Assembly: GCF_900167905.1 (NCBI RefSeq)
Contig: NZ_FUYZ01000001.1
Location: forward strand, 62,001-126,000
Direction of reading: 5' to 3'
Source of the DNA: Soonwooa buanensis
Lineage (GTDB): Bacteria; Bacteroidota; Bacteroidia; Flavobacteriales; Weeksellaceae
DNA length: 64,000 nt
How positions within the stretch are numbered: position 1 is the stretch's first letter; the number at the start of each line of letters is the position of its first letter. This document shows positions 27,857 through 36,698 of this stretch, one piece after another. The position numbers and the translations under genes were made by a program. Under the pieces are notes generated by a model. It searched no databases. It was not told the DNA's origin and was given only the letters and a program-made list of their open reading frames with translations.

Positions 27857-28411
27857 CTATCTCGCATGACAATCCAAAATATGGTCATTAACCATACCTG
27901 TCGCTTGCATGTGCGCATAGACAACCGTCGATCCAAGAAATTTAAATCCTCTTTTTTTCAAATCTTTTGCTAAAGCATCAGAAATATCAGTGGTTGCAGG
28001 TACGTCTTTCAGAGTTGAAGGTTGATTAATAATGGGTTGATTATCGACAAATCCCCAAATATATTTTGAAAAACTTCCAAATTCTTTTTGGACTTCCATA
28101 AAGCGTTTAGCATTATTTATCGTTGCTAAAACTTTTAATCGATTTCTAACAATACCAGTATCAGCCATCAACTCTTCCACTTTCGCATCATTATATTCAG
28201 CTATAATTTTATAATTAAAATTGTCAAAAGCTTTTCTAAAATTTTCTCTTTTTCTTAAAATCGTAATCCAACTAAGTCCAGCTTGGAAGCTTTCTAAAAC
28301 CAAAAACTCAAAAAGTATCTCGTCATCATAGACTGGTTTTCCCCATTCGTTATCGTGATAGTCCATGTAAAGCTCGTCTTTACCACACCAACCACATCTT
28401 ATTTTTTCCAT
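27857..28411 (-). CDS. tag: DNA-3-methyladenine glycosylase I
   Basis: Excises 3-methyladenine from alkylated DNA, starting base-excision repair. I start it at 28411 (184 residues), where IRCGWCGKDELYMDYHDNEW begins; that is the usual Tag start, and three extra residues upstream are unnecessary. The Zn-binding pattern (CGWC near the start and the C-terminal His/Cys in GMVNDHILDCHAR) is present. SFQAGLSWITILRKRENFRK is the characteristic HhH-like recognition segment. Convergent with the phosphorylase gene through a shared terminator. Confidence 0.95.
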   Translation of the reverse strand: MEKIRCGWCGKDELYMDYHDNEWGKPVYDDEILFEFLVLESFQAGLSWITILRKRENFRKAFDNFNYKIIAEYNDAKVEELMADTGIVRNRLKVLATINNAKRFMEVQKEFGSFSKYIWGFVDNQPIINQPSTLKDVPATTDISDALAKDLKKRGFKFLGSTVVYAHMQATGMVNDHILDCHAR

Positions 28412-28534
28412 TTTTGTCAAATTTTAGTTAAGAAAAGTTTGTGAAAAAATAAGAAATATTTTAACATCCATTATAACTATGATGGAATATATTTTGAAAA
28501 TACTATTAACATCAAACATTAAATATTTAAAACA

Positions 28535-28882
28535 ATGGACAATCAAGATTATAACAAAGCAAAAGAAGTTGTTAACGATGCAAAAGAATCTCTTAATAGC
28601 TTTGCAAACAACTCTCAAGAGAAAATTACAGAATTAGCGAATAAAGCTAAAAACTATATTGACGAGCAAAAGAGAAATAACCAAGAACCTAGCAAAGAAG
28701 GCTTTTTTGATCAAATAAAAAACTCGGTTGCTAATGCTTGGGACGATACCAAAGATTTCGCAGAAGAAGCTTGGCAAACGACAAAAAATACAACATCAGA
28801 ACTTTACGAAAAAGCGGCTGATAAAACTGAAGAAATTAAAGATAATATCGCTGACAAGCTAGATTCTAATAAAGAAGAATAA
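28535..28882 (+). CDS. Small amphipathic stress-like protein (YtxH/LEA-like)
   Basis: A 115-residue, highly charged, cysteine-free protein predicted to be almost entirely amphipathic helix, with repeating patterns such as NDAKESLNSFANNSQEKI and AWQTTKNTTSELYEKAADK. That composition resembles LEA-type or YtxH-like stress proteins. No catalytic motif. I do not know its role; membrane surface or desiccation/osmotic protection is a guess. It has its own terminator and no partner in an operon. Confidence 0.7.
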   Translation: MDNQDYNKAKEVVNDAKESLNSFANNSQEKITELANKAKNYIDEQKRNNQEPSKEGFFDQIKNSVANAWDDTKDFAEEAWQTTKNTTSELYEKAADKTEEIKDNIADKLDSNKEE

Positions 28883-28918
28883 GCTAAAAGCGCTTTCATA
28901 TTAACGCACTATCATTTA

Positions 28919-28950
28919 CTTAAGAGGAATTTATAATTCCTCTTTTTTAT
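28919..28950 (+). terminator. Terminator
   Basis: AAGAGGAATT-TAT-AATTCCTCTTTTTT: perfect stem with T-run after the amphipathic protein gene. Confidence 0.88.
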
Positions 28951-28965
28951 GTTTAAGAATAAAAT

Positions 28966-28973
28966 TATCTTTG
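28966..28973 (+). promoter_or_regulatory. Bacteroidota -7 promoter element for the M28 peptidase gene
   Basis: TATCTTTG, 18 bp before the start codon and between a terminator and the gene. Confidence 0.6.
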
Positions 28974-28991
28974 GAAACCTAAACTTTTAAA

Positions 28992-30164
28992 ATGACACTA
29001 AAATCTTCTTTGTTAATCGCTGCCACTTTTATAACCAATTTGTACTTTAGTCAAACTGCAAATCCTTATTATGCGTCGATTAGTAATCAAGTGACACAAA
29101 GTAATATTACAACCAATCTTCAAGAATTTGAAAATATTGGTATCAAAACTACTGGAAGTACAAAATTGACAGAAGCATTAACTTGGCTTAAAACTAAATA
29201 CACAGGCTTTGGTTACAGTGCTTCAGAAATGCAAGAACATAGTTTTAATTACCAAGGTACAACCTCCAAAAATTTAATCATAACAAAAACTGGGACTAAA
29301 TATCCTGATACTTTTGTGATTATCTGCGGGCATTATGACACGATTAACGGTCCTGGGACTAATGACAACGGAAGTGGTGTTTCTGTGATTTTGGAAGTAG
29401 CTCGACTTTTAAAAAATATCGAAACCGAATATTCTATCAAATTCATCAATTTTGCAGGTGAAGAACAAGGTCTTATCGGAAGTTCGGCTTATGTCAATAA
29501 TGTTGTTAATGGCACAAATCCAAAAATGAATATTAAACTGGTTTTTAATATTGATGAAGTTGGCGGCGTAGCTGGTAAAGTCAACAACCAAATCATGTGT
29601 GAGCGTGATGAGAGTAACTATGTTAGTTCTAACAATGCAGCATCCAATACGGTTACGCAGCAGTTGATGTCTTATGTAAGTCTATATTCGCCATTGCAAC
29701 CAAAGTTGTCTCACGCTTACAATTCCGATTATATGCCGTTTGAAAATAATGGTGAAGTGATTACTGGTTTCTACGAAGCTAATGAAAGCGATCAACCGCA
29801 CTCTTCTGGCGATACATTCGCAAAGTTAGATCCTGTATATATTTTTAATGTTGCTAAAGCTGCAACTGGCGCAATGATGCACTTTGCTGGTGCAAAAAAC
29901 CAAACGATGGCAGTTTGTACACCCGAAGATCAAGTCAAAAGTCTAAAGATTTCTCCAAATCCCGCTAACGATTATATTACTTTAGAATTTTTAAATAAAA
30001 AACTTAAAGAATATAATTTTAGTATCGTTGATGCTTTGGGAAAAACAGTTTTAAATATTAAAAATGAAGACCGCATTAACATTCAATCCTTAAGAAAAGG
30101 AGTCTATTTTGGGACTTTATCGATAGACGGAATTTCTCACACCAAAAAAATATTGGTAGATTAA
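28992..30164 (+). CDS. M28 family metallopeptidase with T9SS type A sorting domain
   Basis: A 390-residue secreted aminopeptidase-type protein (Zn-dependent, M28). Signal peptide SLLIAATFITNLYFSQT. Metal and catalytic residues visible: His114 (CGHYDT), bridging Asp125 (GTNDNGSGV), catalytic Glu157 and ligand Glu158 (AGEEQGLIGSSAYV), Asp188 (NIDEV), and a later His in the DQPHSSGDTF segment. About residues 320-390 (ISPNPANDYITLEF to KKILVD) form the T9SS type A domain. Likely degrades peptides outside the cell. Confidence 0.93.
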   Translation: MTLKSSLLIAATFITNLYFSQTANPYYASISNQVTQSNITTNLQEFENIGIKTTGSTKLTEALTWLKTKYTGFGYSASEMQEHSFNYQGTTSKNLIITKTGTKYPDTFVIICGHYDTINGPGTNDNGSGVSVILEVARLLKNIETEYSIKFINFAGEEQGLIGSSAYVNNVVNGTNPKMNIKLVFNIDEVGGVAGKVNNQIMCERDESNYVSSNNAASNTVTQQLMSYVSLYSPLQPKLSHAYNSDYMPFENNGEVITGFYEANESDQPHSSGDTFAKLDPVYIFNVAKAATGAMMHFAGAKNQTMAVCTPEDQVKSLKISPNPANDYITLEFLNKKLKEYNFSIVDALGKTVLNIKNEDRINIQSLRKGVYFGTLSIDGISHTKKILVD

Positions 30165-30214
30165 GAGAACATTTCATAATTAAATGATTAATTAATAATT
30201 AGTACAATTTTTGT

Positions 30215-30222
30215 TACCTTTG
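30215..30222 (+). promoter_or_regulatory. Bacteroidota -7 promoter element, near-leaderless
   Basis: TACCTTTG ends 4 bp before the ATG of the response regulator, so transcription would start at or next to the start codon. No clear TTG at the expected -33 place. Confidence 0.5.
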
Positions 30223-30226
30223 CCCT

Positions 30227-31411
30227 ATGCAAAAAATTCTTATTGTAGAAGACGAAAAAGCCATTTCAGGCGTTCTTCATAGTATTTTATCAGAAGAGCT
30301 TACAGATTACGAATTCGAAATCGCTAACGACGGGCTCGAAGCCTTAAAAATTCTTGAAAAAGAAGATTTCTCGTTGGTTATTTCTGATATCAAAATGCCA
30401 AAACTTTCTGGTACCGAATTACTAAAAGAAACCATGCAAATAAAACCAGAAACTACTTTTGTAATGATTTCTGGTCATGCCGATATCGACACAGCTGTTA
30501 ATTGTCTTAAAGATGGCGCTTATGATTTCATATCAAAACCTATCGACATTAACAGATTGATTACCAGCGTTAAAAATGCTTTAGACAAAGGTAATCTACA
30601 GAAAGATAATAAAAGTTTAAAATCAGAAAACAACCAACTTAAAAAGAAAGTCAACAAAAAATATCAAATGATTGGTAATTCTCCAGCTTTGAAGATGATC
30701 CAAGATATGATAGAAAAAGTGGCAGCTTCTGACGCTAGAGTTTTGATTACAGGTCCTAACGGTGCTGGTAAAGAATTGGTTGCGCACGCGATCCACGCAC
30801 AAAGTGAAAGATCGAAAGGTCCAATGGTTGAAGTTAACTGTGCGGCAATCCCGTCAGAACTTATTGAAAGTGAATTATTTGGACACGTTAAAGGTTCTTT
30901 CACAGGAGCTATTAAAGATAAATCTGGAAAATTTGAACAAGCTAATGGCGGAACAATTTTCTTGGATGAAATAGGTGATATGAGTTTGGTAGCACAAGCT
31001 AAAGTGCTTCGTGCTTTACAAGAAAGCAAAGTATCTCCTGTTGGTAGCGATAAAGAAATAAAAGTTGACGTTAGAGTTGTAGCAGCGACTAACAAAGATT
31101 TGCATAAAGAAATTGCGGACGGAAAATTCCGTGAAGACTTGTTCCACAGACTTTCTGTTATCGAAATCCATGTTCCGGCTTTGGATGATCGTAAAGATGA
31201 CATTCCTCTTTTGGTGGAGCATTTTGCAAAAAACATCGCTGATGAGCAAGGAAATGCTGCGAAAAAATTTGATGATAAAGCCATTGCGGCTCTTAAACAA
31301 TTCAGTTGGACTGGTAACATCCGTGAGCTTAGAAACGTTGTAGAACGTTTGGTTATTTTGGGTGCAAATCCTGTTTCGGCGGAAGATGTTGCTAATTTTG
31401 TGAGAAAGTAA
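30227..31411 (+). CDS. Sigma-54-interacting-type response regulator (NtrC-like) without a C-terminal DNA-binding domain
   Basis: A 394-residue protein of two parts. Receiver domain, residues 1-120, with phosphoacceptor Asp54 in LVISDIKMPKLSG and Lys104 in SKP. AAA+ central domain, 145-385, with Walker A GPNGAGKE (176-183, unlike the common GESGTGKE), Walker B TIFLDEIGDM (243-252), the sigma-54-contact loop GSFTGA (223-228; consensus GAFTGA) and the arginine-rich end WTGNIRELRNVVERLVIL. It ends at FVRK, before the Fis-type helix-turn-helix that most NtrC proteins carry. It may act without specific DNA binding, or recruit a partner. No sensor kinase is adjacent. Confidence 0.9.
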   Translation: MQKILIVEDEKAISGVLHSILSEELTDYEFEIANDGLEALKILEKEDFSLVISDIKMPKLSGTELLKETMQIKPETTFVMISGHADIDTAVNCLKDGAYDFISKPIDINRLITSVKNALDKGNLQKDNKSLKSENNQLKKKVNKKYQMIGNSPALKMIQDMIEKVAASDARVLITGPNGAGKELVAHAIHAQSERSKGPMVEVNCAAIPSELIESELFGHVKGSFTGAIKDKSGKFEQANGGTIFLDEIGDMSLVAQAKVLRALQESKVSPVGSDKEIKVDVRVVAATNKDLHKEIADGKFREDLFHRLSVIEIHVPALDDRKDDIPLLVEHFAKNIADEQGNAAKKFDDKAIAALKQFSWTGNIRELRNVVERLVILGANPVSAEDVANFVRK

Positions 31412-31431
31412 ACGATTTTAATATTCTATGG

Positions 31432-31464
31432 AAACCGCAGAACTTTAAAATCTGCGGTTTTTTG
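31432..31464 (+). terminator. Terminator of the response regulator gene
   Basis: AACCGCAGA-ACTTTAAAA-TCTGCGGTT followed by TTTTG-T-rich sequence. Confidence 0.85.
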
Positions 31465-31484
31465 TTTTAAAAATTTAATAATAT

Positions 31485-32852
31485 ATGAAGTTTCTTGACT
31501 TAAAATATACTCGCGAATCTCTAACCTTAGCATTGCCAGTAATGTTGACGCAAGTTGGACAAGTTTCCGTTAACTTGTTCGACAACATTATTGTCGGCAA
31601 GTTGCTTGGCTCGCAAGCTCTAGCTTCGGTGTCATTGGGAAATGCAGTGTTCTTTTCGATTTTTGTTTTAGCATTAGGATTTTCTTTTGCAATTCCGCCT
31701 TTGGTTTCGGAAGCGAAAACTCAAGAAAAACATTCGATTATTAATAATGTTTTTCGTCACGGTTTCGTCATTAATATGACCGTTGGGATTATACTGATGT
31801 TAGCTTTAATGTTAGCACTTCCACTACTCTATCATATGGATCAACCAAAGGAAATTATCCCCGATACCATTGACTTTTTGCACATTATGGCGATTAGTAT
31901 GATACCTTTTATGATGTTCCAAACTTTGCGCGAGGTTTCGGAAGGTCTTAGCTATACAATTGGTGTAACAAAAGCAACAATTCTTGCCAATATCATTAAT
32001 GTAGTTCTCAATTATATTTTCATAAAAGGTATGTTTGGACTTCCAGCAATGGGCGTACAAGGATCGGCTTTAGCCACTTTAATTGCGAGAATTTTCATGG
32101 TAGTTTTCCTTTATTTTGTGATGGTTAAGGAGCCAAAAACAAAACGTTATATTAAAGAATTTAGTCTTAAAATATCGGAGTTTAGCAAGTCAATGTTTAA
32201 TAAAATGATTAAACTTGGGCTTCCAACAGCTTTACAGATGTTTTTTGAAGTAACGGCTTTTGCTGGTGCGGCTTTTATTTGCGGATTAATAAGTGCAAAA
32301 GACATTGCATCACACCAAATCGCTTTGTCCATGGCATCGTTTACTTTTAATCTTTGTATTGGTTTTAGCGTTGCATCAACAGTTATGATTGGTAATCGAC
32401 TCGGAAATCATGATTTTATAGGTTTAAGAAAAGTCGGAATCAACAATCTTAAAATGGCATTTCTATTTATGATATTTTGTGGTTTAATCTTTATTACATT
32501 TAGAGATATTTTACCACATTTCTTCACGAAAGAAAGCGATGTTGAAGTCATTACTTTAGCATCAAAATTATTGATAATCGCAGCACTTTTCCAATTGTCA
32601 GATGGCATACAAGTAGCAGCATTAGGCGCATTGAGAGGCATACAAGATGTTAAAATCCCAAGTATTATTACCTTTATTGCGTACTGGATTTTCACAATTC
32701 CACTGGGTTATTATTTATGTTATATTCAGAAAATGGGCGCACTCGGTATGTGGATTGCATTAGGAATTGGACTGACGATCTCAGCTGTACTTTTGGTGAC
32801 AAGATTTTTAAAACTTTCGTCAAGATTAATTCATTCAAAATCAAACATTTAA
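31485..32852 (+). CDS. MATE family efflux transporter
   Basis: A 455-residue inner-membrane antiporter of the MATE (NorM/DinF-like) family with twelve predicted helices in two pseudo-symmetric halves. The start region SLTLALPVMLTQVGQVSVNL and NAVFFSIFVLALGFSFAIPP are typical, as is FDNIIVGKLLGSQALASVSL. It exports cationic drugs or metabolites using a sodium or proton gradient; the substrate is unknown. The GNAT-nitrilase gene begins 9 bp after its stop, so the two are probably co-transcribed, though a functional link is not obvious. Confidence 0.94.
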   Translation: MKFLDLKYTRESLTLALPVMLTQVGQVSVNLFDNIIVGKLLGSQALASVSLGNAVFFSIFVLALGFSFAIPPLVSEAKTQEKHSIINNVFRHGFVINMTVGIILMLALMLALPLLYHMDQPKEIIPDTIDFLHIMAISMIPFMMFQTLREVSEGLSYTIGVTKATILANIINVVLNYIFIKGMFGLPAMGVQGSALATLIARIFMVVFLYFVMVKEPKTKRYIKEFSLKISEFSKSMFNKMIKLGLPTALQMFFEVTAFAGAAFICGLISAKDIASHQIALSMASFTFNLCIGFSVASTVMIGNRLGNHDFIGLRKVGINNLKMAFLFMIFCGLIFITFRDILPHFFTKESDVEVITLASKLLIIAALFQLSDGIQVAALGALRGIQDVKIPSIITFIAYWIFTIPLGYYLCYIQKMGALGMWIALGIGLTISAVLLVTRFLKLSSRLIHSKSNI

Positions 32853-32861
32853 AAACACAAT

Positions 32862-34373
32862 ATGCAAGTAGATATTAGAAAACTTTCGATAGACGATTAC
32901 GACGAACTGGCAACAGCCATGCAAAATGCTTATCCCGATATTGAAGATAATGTTTGGGCAAAACGAAATATTCAAAAATTAACTTCTATTTTTCCTGAAG
33001 GTCAGTTGTGTATTACAGTTGACGGAAAATTGGTTGCTGCAGCACTTTCGATCGTTGTACAGTACGAAATATTTGGAGATCAACATACTTACGACGAAAT
33101 TACAGGACAAGAGAGCTTTAACACGCACAGTAATATCGGTAATACACTTTATGGCATCGAGGTTTTTGTCGATCCAGAATATCGTACGTTAAGACTGGGA
33201 CGAAGATTATACGATGCGCGTAAAGAATTATGCGAAATTAAAAATCTAAAATCCATCATCATAGGTGGAAGAATCCCAAATTATCACCTGTATAGCAATG
33301 AGTTAACTCCTCGAGAATACATCAAAAAAGTTAGATTAAAAGAAATCTACGATCCAGTTCTTAGTTTCCAATTATCGAATAACTTTTCTCCTCTAAAAAT
33401 ATTAAAAGGTTATCTAAAAGGCGATGTGGAATCCGAAGAATACGCAGTTCTTCTACAATGGAATAACATCTACTATACCTCCAAAAAGAATACGATGCAA
33501 GACAGCGTCATCAGACTTGGTTTGGTACAATGGCAAATGCGTCACTTCAAAGATATTGACGCTTTTTATCAACAAGTTGAATTCTTTGTTGATGTTTTAG
33601 GAAGTTATGAATCCGATTTCTGTGTATTCCCAGAATTGTTTAACACGCCTTTGTTGGCGCAGTTTAATCACATGCACGAGCGCGAAGCGATGGAAAAGCT
33701 TGCCGAAATGACGGAAAAAATTCGAAATAAAATTTCGGAATATGCTGTTAGCTACAACGTGAATATTATTTCGGGCAGTATGCCGATCATGGAAGATGGC
33801 AAAATGTTTAATGCTAGTTATCTTTGCCACCGCGATGGGAAAATCGACGAATATCGAAAAATCCATATTACACCTAACGAAAGACGTTATTACGGGATGC
33901 AAGGTGGTAACGACATCAAAGTTATTGACACCGATTGCGGAAAAATTGGTATTGTAATTTGTTATGATGTCGAGTTCCCAGAATTACCTAGAATCTTAGC
34001 AGATCAAGGCATGAAGATTTTGTTTGTTCCTTACTTGACGGACACACAAAACGCATACACAAGAGTTAGAAATTGTGCAGCTGCGCGCGCCATCGAAAAC
34101 GAATGTTATGTTGCTATAACGGGTTGCGTTGGTAACTTGCCAGGTGTTAGCAATATGGATATACAGTTTGGACAAGCGGCAGTTTTCACGCCGTCAGACT
34201 TTGCGTTTCCGTCCAATGCTACAAAAGGTGAAGCGACGCCAAATACCGAAATGACTTTAATCGTCGATGTAGATCTTAATCTTTTAAAAGAATTACATTA
34301 CAATGGCGCAGTACAAGTCATGAACGATCGTCGAAAAGACCTTTATGAAACCGTTAATCTATTAAATAAGTAA
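32862..34373 (+). CDS. Fusion protein: GNAT acetyltransferase plus carbon-nitrogen hydrolase
   Basis: A 503-residue cytoplasmic fusion. Residues 1-165 form a GNAT acetyltransferase (ending with the acetyl-CoA region YGIEVFVDPEYRTLRLGRRL). Residues 215-500 form a nitrilase-superfamily amidohydrolase. Its catalytic triad is Glu258 (CVFPELFN), Lys333 (EYRKIHITP) and Cys367 (IVICYDVEFPE). Such fusions are known across Bacteroidota and other phyla and are annotated as bifunctional, but the substrate has not, to my knowledge, been settled. The gene follows the MATE gene by 9 bp. Confidence 0.92.
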   Translation: MQVDIRKLSIDDYDELATAMQNAYPDIEDNVWAKRNIQKLTSIFPEGQLCITVDGKLVAAALSIVVQYEIFGDQHTYDEITGQESFNTHSNIGNTLYGIEVFVDPEYRTLRLGRRLYDARKELCEIKNLKSIIIGGRIPNYHLYSNELTPREYIKKVRLKEIYDPVLSFQLSNNFSPLKILKGYLKGDVESEEYAVLLQWNNIYYTSKKNTMQDSVIRLGLVQWQMRHFKDIDAFYQQVEFFVDVLGSYESDFCVFPELFNTPLLAQFNHMHEREAMEKLAEMTEKIRNKISEYAVSYNVNIISGSMPIMEDGKMFNASYLCHRDGKIDEYRKIHITPNERRYYGMQGGNDIKVIDTDCGKIGIVICYDVEFPELPRILADQGMKILFVPYLTDTQNAYTRVRNCAAARAIENECYVAITGCVGNLPGVSNMDIQFGQAAVFTPSDFAFPSNATKGEATPNTEMTLIVDVDLNLLKELHYNGAVQVMNDRRKDLYETVNLLNK

Positions 34374-34376
34374 ATA

Positions 34377-34450
34377 GGTTTTAGGTTTTAGGTTTTAGCA
34401 AAATTAATTCATAATTCATAACTCATAACTCATAACTCATAATTCATAAT
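34377..34450 (+). repeat. Tandem heptamer repeats
   Basis: Two kinds of 7-bp tandem repeat in an intergenic gap. TTTTAGG occurs about three times at 34377-34399, and AAYTCAT six times at 34406-34447. They separate the GNAT-nitrilase and YggS genes. Slipped-strand length variation is possible, and distance to the YggS start (34466) would change with it. Confidence 0.9.
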
Positions 34451-34465
34451 TAACAATTAAGAAAA

Positions 34466-35119
34466 ATGTCTATTAAAGAACAATATCAACATATTAAATC
34501 TCAACTTCCAGAGGATGTAACTTTGGTTGCAGTTTCTAAAAATCACCCGATTGAAAAAATTCAAGAAGTTTATAATTTCGGACAACGCATTTTTGGAGAA
34601 AATAAAGTCCAAGAAATGATGGAGAAACAACCCAATCTTCCGTCGGATATCGAGTGGCATTTGATTGGGCATTTACAAACCAACAAGGTGAAATATATTG
34701 CACCTTTCGTAGCGATGATACAAAGTGTTGACAGCGAAAAATTACTTAGTGAAATCAACAAACAAGCTGAGAAAAACGAACGCACAATAAAAGTTCTTCT
34801 TCAAGTTAAAATCGCTGAAGAAGACACCAAAACAGGTCTTGAAGTTTCAGAAGCTAAAGAATTATTTCTAAAATATCTTCAAGGTGAATTTCCAAATATT
34901 GAAATTGTAGGCTTGATGGGAATGGCAAGTTTTGTCGATGATAAAGTACAAGTCAAAAGAGAATTTTCGTTCTTGAAAAGATTGTTTGACCAATTGTCGA
35001 TGCAGAAAAAATTAGACGTTTTGTCAATGGGAATGAGTGATGACTTCCATCTCGCCATCGAATGTGGCGCCAATTCTGTTCGTGTTGGTTCTGCGATATT
35101 TGGACAACGGGTTTATTAG
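34466..35119 (+). CDS. YggS family pyridoxal-phosphate homeostasis protein
   Basis: A 217-residue single-domain alanine-racemase-like barrel that binds PLP through Lys25 (LVAVSKNHPIEKIQEVY). Conserved blocks FGENKVQEMMEK, WHLIGHLQTNKVK and GMSDDFHLAIECGANSVRVG are present. Family members (YggS/PLPBP) have no enzymatic activity known and buffer cellular PLP. Length is normal. It lies just after the AT-rich tandem repeats and may be separately transcribed. Confidence 0.95.
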   Translation: MSIKEQYQHIKSQLPEDVTLVAVSKNHPIEKIQEVYNFGQRIFGENKVQEMMEKQPNLPSDIEWHLIGHLQTNKVKYIAPFVAMIQSVDSEKLLSEINKQAEKNERTIKVLLQVKIAEEDTKTGLEVSEAKELFLKYLQGEFPNIEIVGLMGMASFVDDKVQVKREFSFLKRLFDQLSMQKKLDVLSMGMSDDFHLAIECGANSVRVGSAIFGQRVY

Positions 35120-35202
35120 AATTTTGTAAAATATAAAAACGCTTTGGCATTACAAGATACTAAGCCGTTTTTTTTATTTTAGTTTTAAAAAAAACGCATT
35201 TA

Positions 35203-35877
35203 TTACAAATTCCAGTAATTATAAATTTTATTAAAACTCATTTTTAAATCCTCAAAATTTTCTCCATTTATAATGTATAAATCCGAATAATAATATTTTG
35301 GAACATCTTTTTCTGTTTCAATTTTAAGGCTCAAAATGTAGACAAAGTCCTTTGTCTTCCATAGAAAATATTCTTTCTCAGCAAAATTATCAGAATCTAT
35401 TTTTTGAGGATTTCCAAACTTCTTGACTAGAATATTTTTTAGATGTTCATAATTCTTCTTATTATCTTTATAAGAAAATGATACAGCTCGTAAAGACTGA
35501 AACTCATTTTTTTGATTGCTAATCATTTCAAGTTTTTGAAACTTCACATTTCCAAAAAAAGCCAAAGTATCTTTTGTATTAATGCTTTTCATCTCATATA
35601 ACAGCAACTTTTTGGTATCAGAAACGTCAATTGTTTTAATGCCTTCAACAAATTTATATTGTTTCAAAAGCTTGTCATAAGCAGGTGTGTCCATTTTGTC
35701 TTGTTCAAGAAGTTCAGTCGTTTTTTTATTTAATTCTAACTGTTTTTTGTAAAAACTATTGACATCAAAAGGCATTTTGAAGTTTTCCAAGTTTATCTTA
35801 TCCTTTCCCAATTCCAAATGCTGGGCAGAAAACATCACCGAAGCAAAAACTACAATAATCCGAATTATGTTTTTCAT
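35203..35877 (-). CDS. Hypothetical secreted protein
   Basis: A 224-residue protein with a signal peptide (IIRIIVVFASVMFSAQHL). The mature part is lysine-rich, with alternating helices and beta strands and no recognisable motif. It is the last gene of a minus-strand cluster of small exported proteins (35203-38409). Gap of 24 bp to the upstream lipoprotein, so probably one operon. Function unknown. Confidence 0.68.
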   Translation of the reverse strand: MKNIIRIIVVFASVMFSAQHLELGKDKINLENFKMPFDVNSFYKKQLELNKKTTELLEQDKMDTPAYDKLLKQYKFVEGIKTIDVSDTKKLLLYEMKSINTKDTLAFFGNVKFQKLEMISNQKNEFQSLRAVSFSYKDNKKNYEHLKNILVKKFGNPQKIDSDNFAEKEYFLWKTKDFVYILSLKIETEKDVPKYYYSDLYIINGENFEDLKMSFNKIYNYWNL

Positions 35878-35901
35878 AACATTATTATTTATAAGAAAAT
35901 A

Positions 35902-36519
35902 TTATTCTTCAGCATATTCCGGATTTAGAAATGTTAAATTTTGAGGCACTTTTATTTCAACAAATTTTTCTACATCAAAATCGATTTTCCAAATTTTGTA
36001 AATCCTTGTAATACTTTCTTTTCCGCTATCCTCATACTCTGCCAAATACACTTTTTCGGAACCGTCTAATGTCAAGTGAACAGCATTAAAATAAGTTTTG
36101 GGATGATTAGTTATTACATTTAGTTCATCAACAATTTTAAAATTAGCTTTACCATTATCATAGTAATTCATAAATTTTTCGAAAAGAATTTTGTTCTTTC
36201 CTTTGAAGCAATCGTCTACAACATTTGAATATTTTGCTATTGCAAATTTTTGTTCATTATCTTCAAGCAACATCCCAAAACATTCATGAATATTTAATTT
36301 ATTGATTTCGATAGTTGTTTTCCCAATAAAAGAGGTATCCAAAATATCATGAGGATCTTGAGGTATTTCTTTTAATTCTATTGGTTGAGCCAATGTATCT
36401 TTTACAATATTTTTTGAAATTGTTGTTGAATCTGAATTCTGAAGATTCGAAACCGACTCTTCTTTTTTACAAGAAGTAAAAGCTAACAGAATAGAGAGAA
36501 TTATAATATTTTTTGTCAT
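35902..36519 (-). CDS. Hypothetical lipoprotein
   Basis: I start it at 36519 (205 residues), where IIILSILLAFTSCKKEES gives a clean lipobox with Cys17; the longer frame upstream adds 12 residues with no signal character. After lipidation, KKEE and a serine/threonine-rich linker (about 20-55) hold the protein at the membrane. The rest has two Cys (HECFGML and DDCFKGK) that could form a disulphide. No family recognised. Same cluster as the paralogous pair upstream. Confidence 0.7.
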   Translation of the reverse strand: MTKNIIILSILLAFTSCKKEESVSNLQNSDSTTISKNIVKDTLAQPIELKEIPQDPHDILDTSFIGKTTIEINKLNIHECFGMLLEDNEQKFAIAKYSNVVDDCFKGKNKILFEKFMNYYDNGKANFKIVDELNVITNHPKTYFNAVHLTLDGSEKVYLAEYEDSGKESITRIYKIWKIDFDVEKFVEIKVPQNLTFLNPEYAEE

Positions 36520-36595
36520 TTTGCTTAAGAACTTAGATTGAAAGTAAAATTTCATTTCTTTAAAACTAAAATACGGAAATTATTAATTTTAAAAA

Positions 36596-36698
36596 CAAAA
36601 GCAGCCAAAATTGACTGCTTTTTTGTATATCTAAAAATAGTTTATTTTGTTCTTACCTCACCAAAATCAAATGCTTTAGTAAATATTAAATCTTTAGT
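36596..36698 (+). repeat. Direct repeat, copy 1 (103 bp identical to 37251-37353)
   Basis: Holds the terminator hairpin and the last ~18 codons of the downstream paralogue (protein end TKDLIFTKAFDFGEVRTK). It equals 37251-37353 base for base, with the copies 655 bp apart. Confidence 0.95.
36597..36626 (-). terminator. Terminator of the first duplicated lipoprotein gene
   Basis: AGCAGTCAATTTTGGCTGCT hairpin followed on the minus strand by TTTGTTTTT. Part of a 103-bp block repeated exactly at 37251. Confidence 0.8.

Noticed and set aside
30664-31320. Long minus-strand frame inside the response-regulator gene
   Set aside because: It is an antisense shadow of a strongly coding gene and has no domain similarity or promoter.
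34377-34450. CRISPR array
   Set aside because: Units are 7 bp without spacers, so these are simple tandem repeats.
35139-35170. Terminator after the YggS gene
   Set aside because: The stem AACG.../...CGTT is too imperfect to support; the T-run alone is weak evidence.
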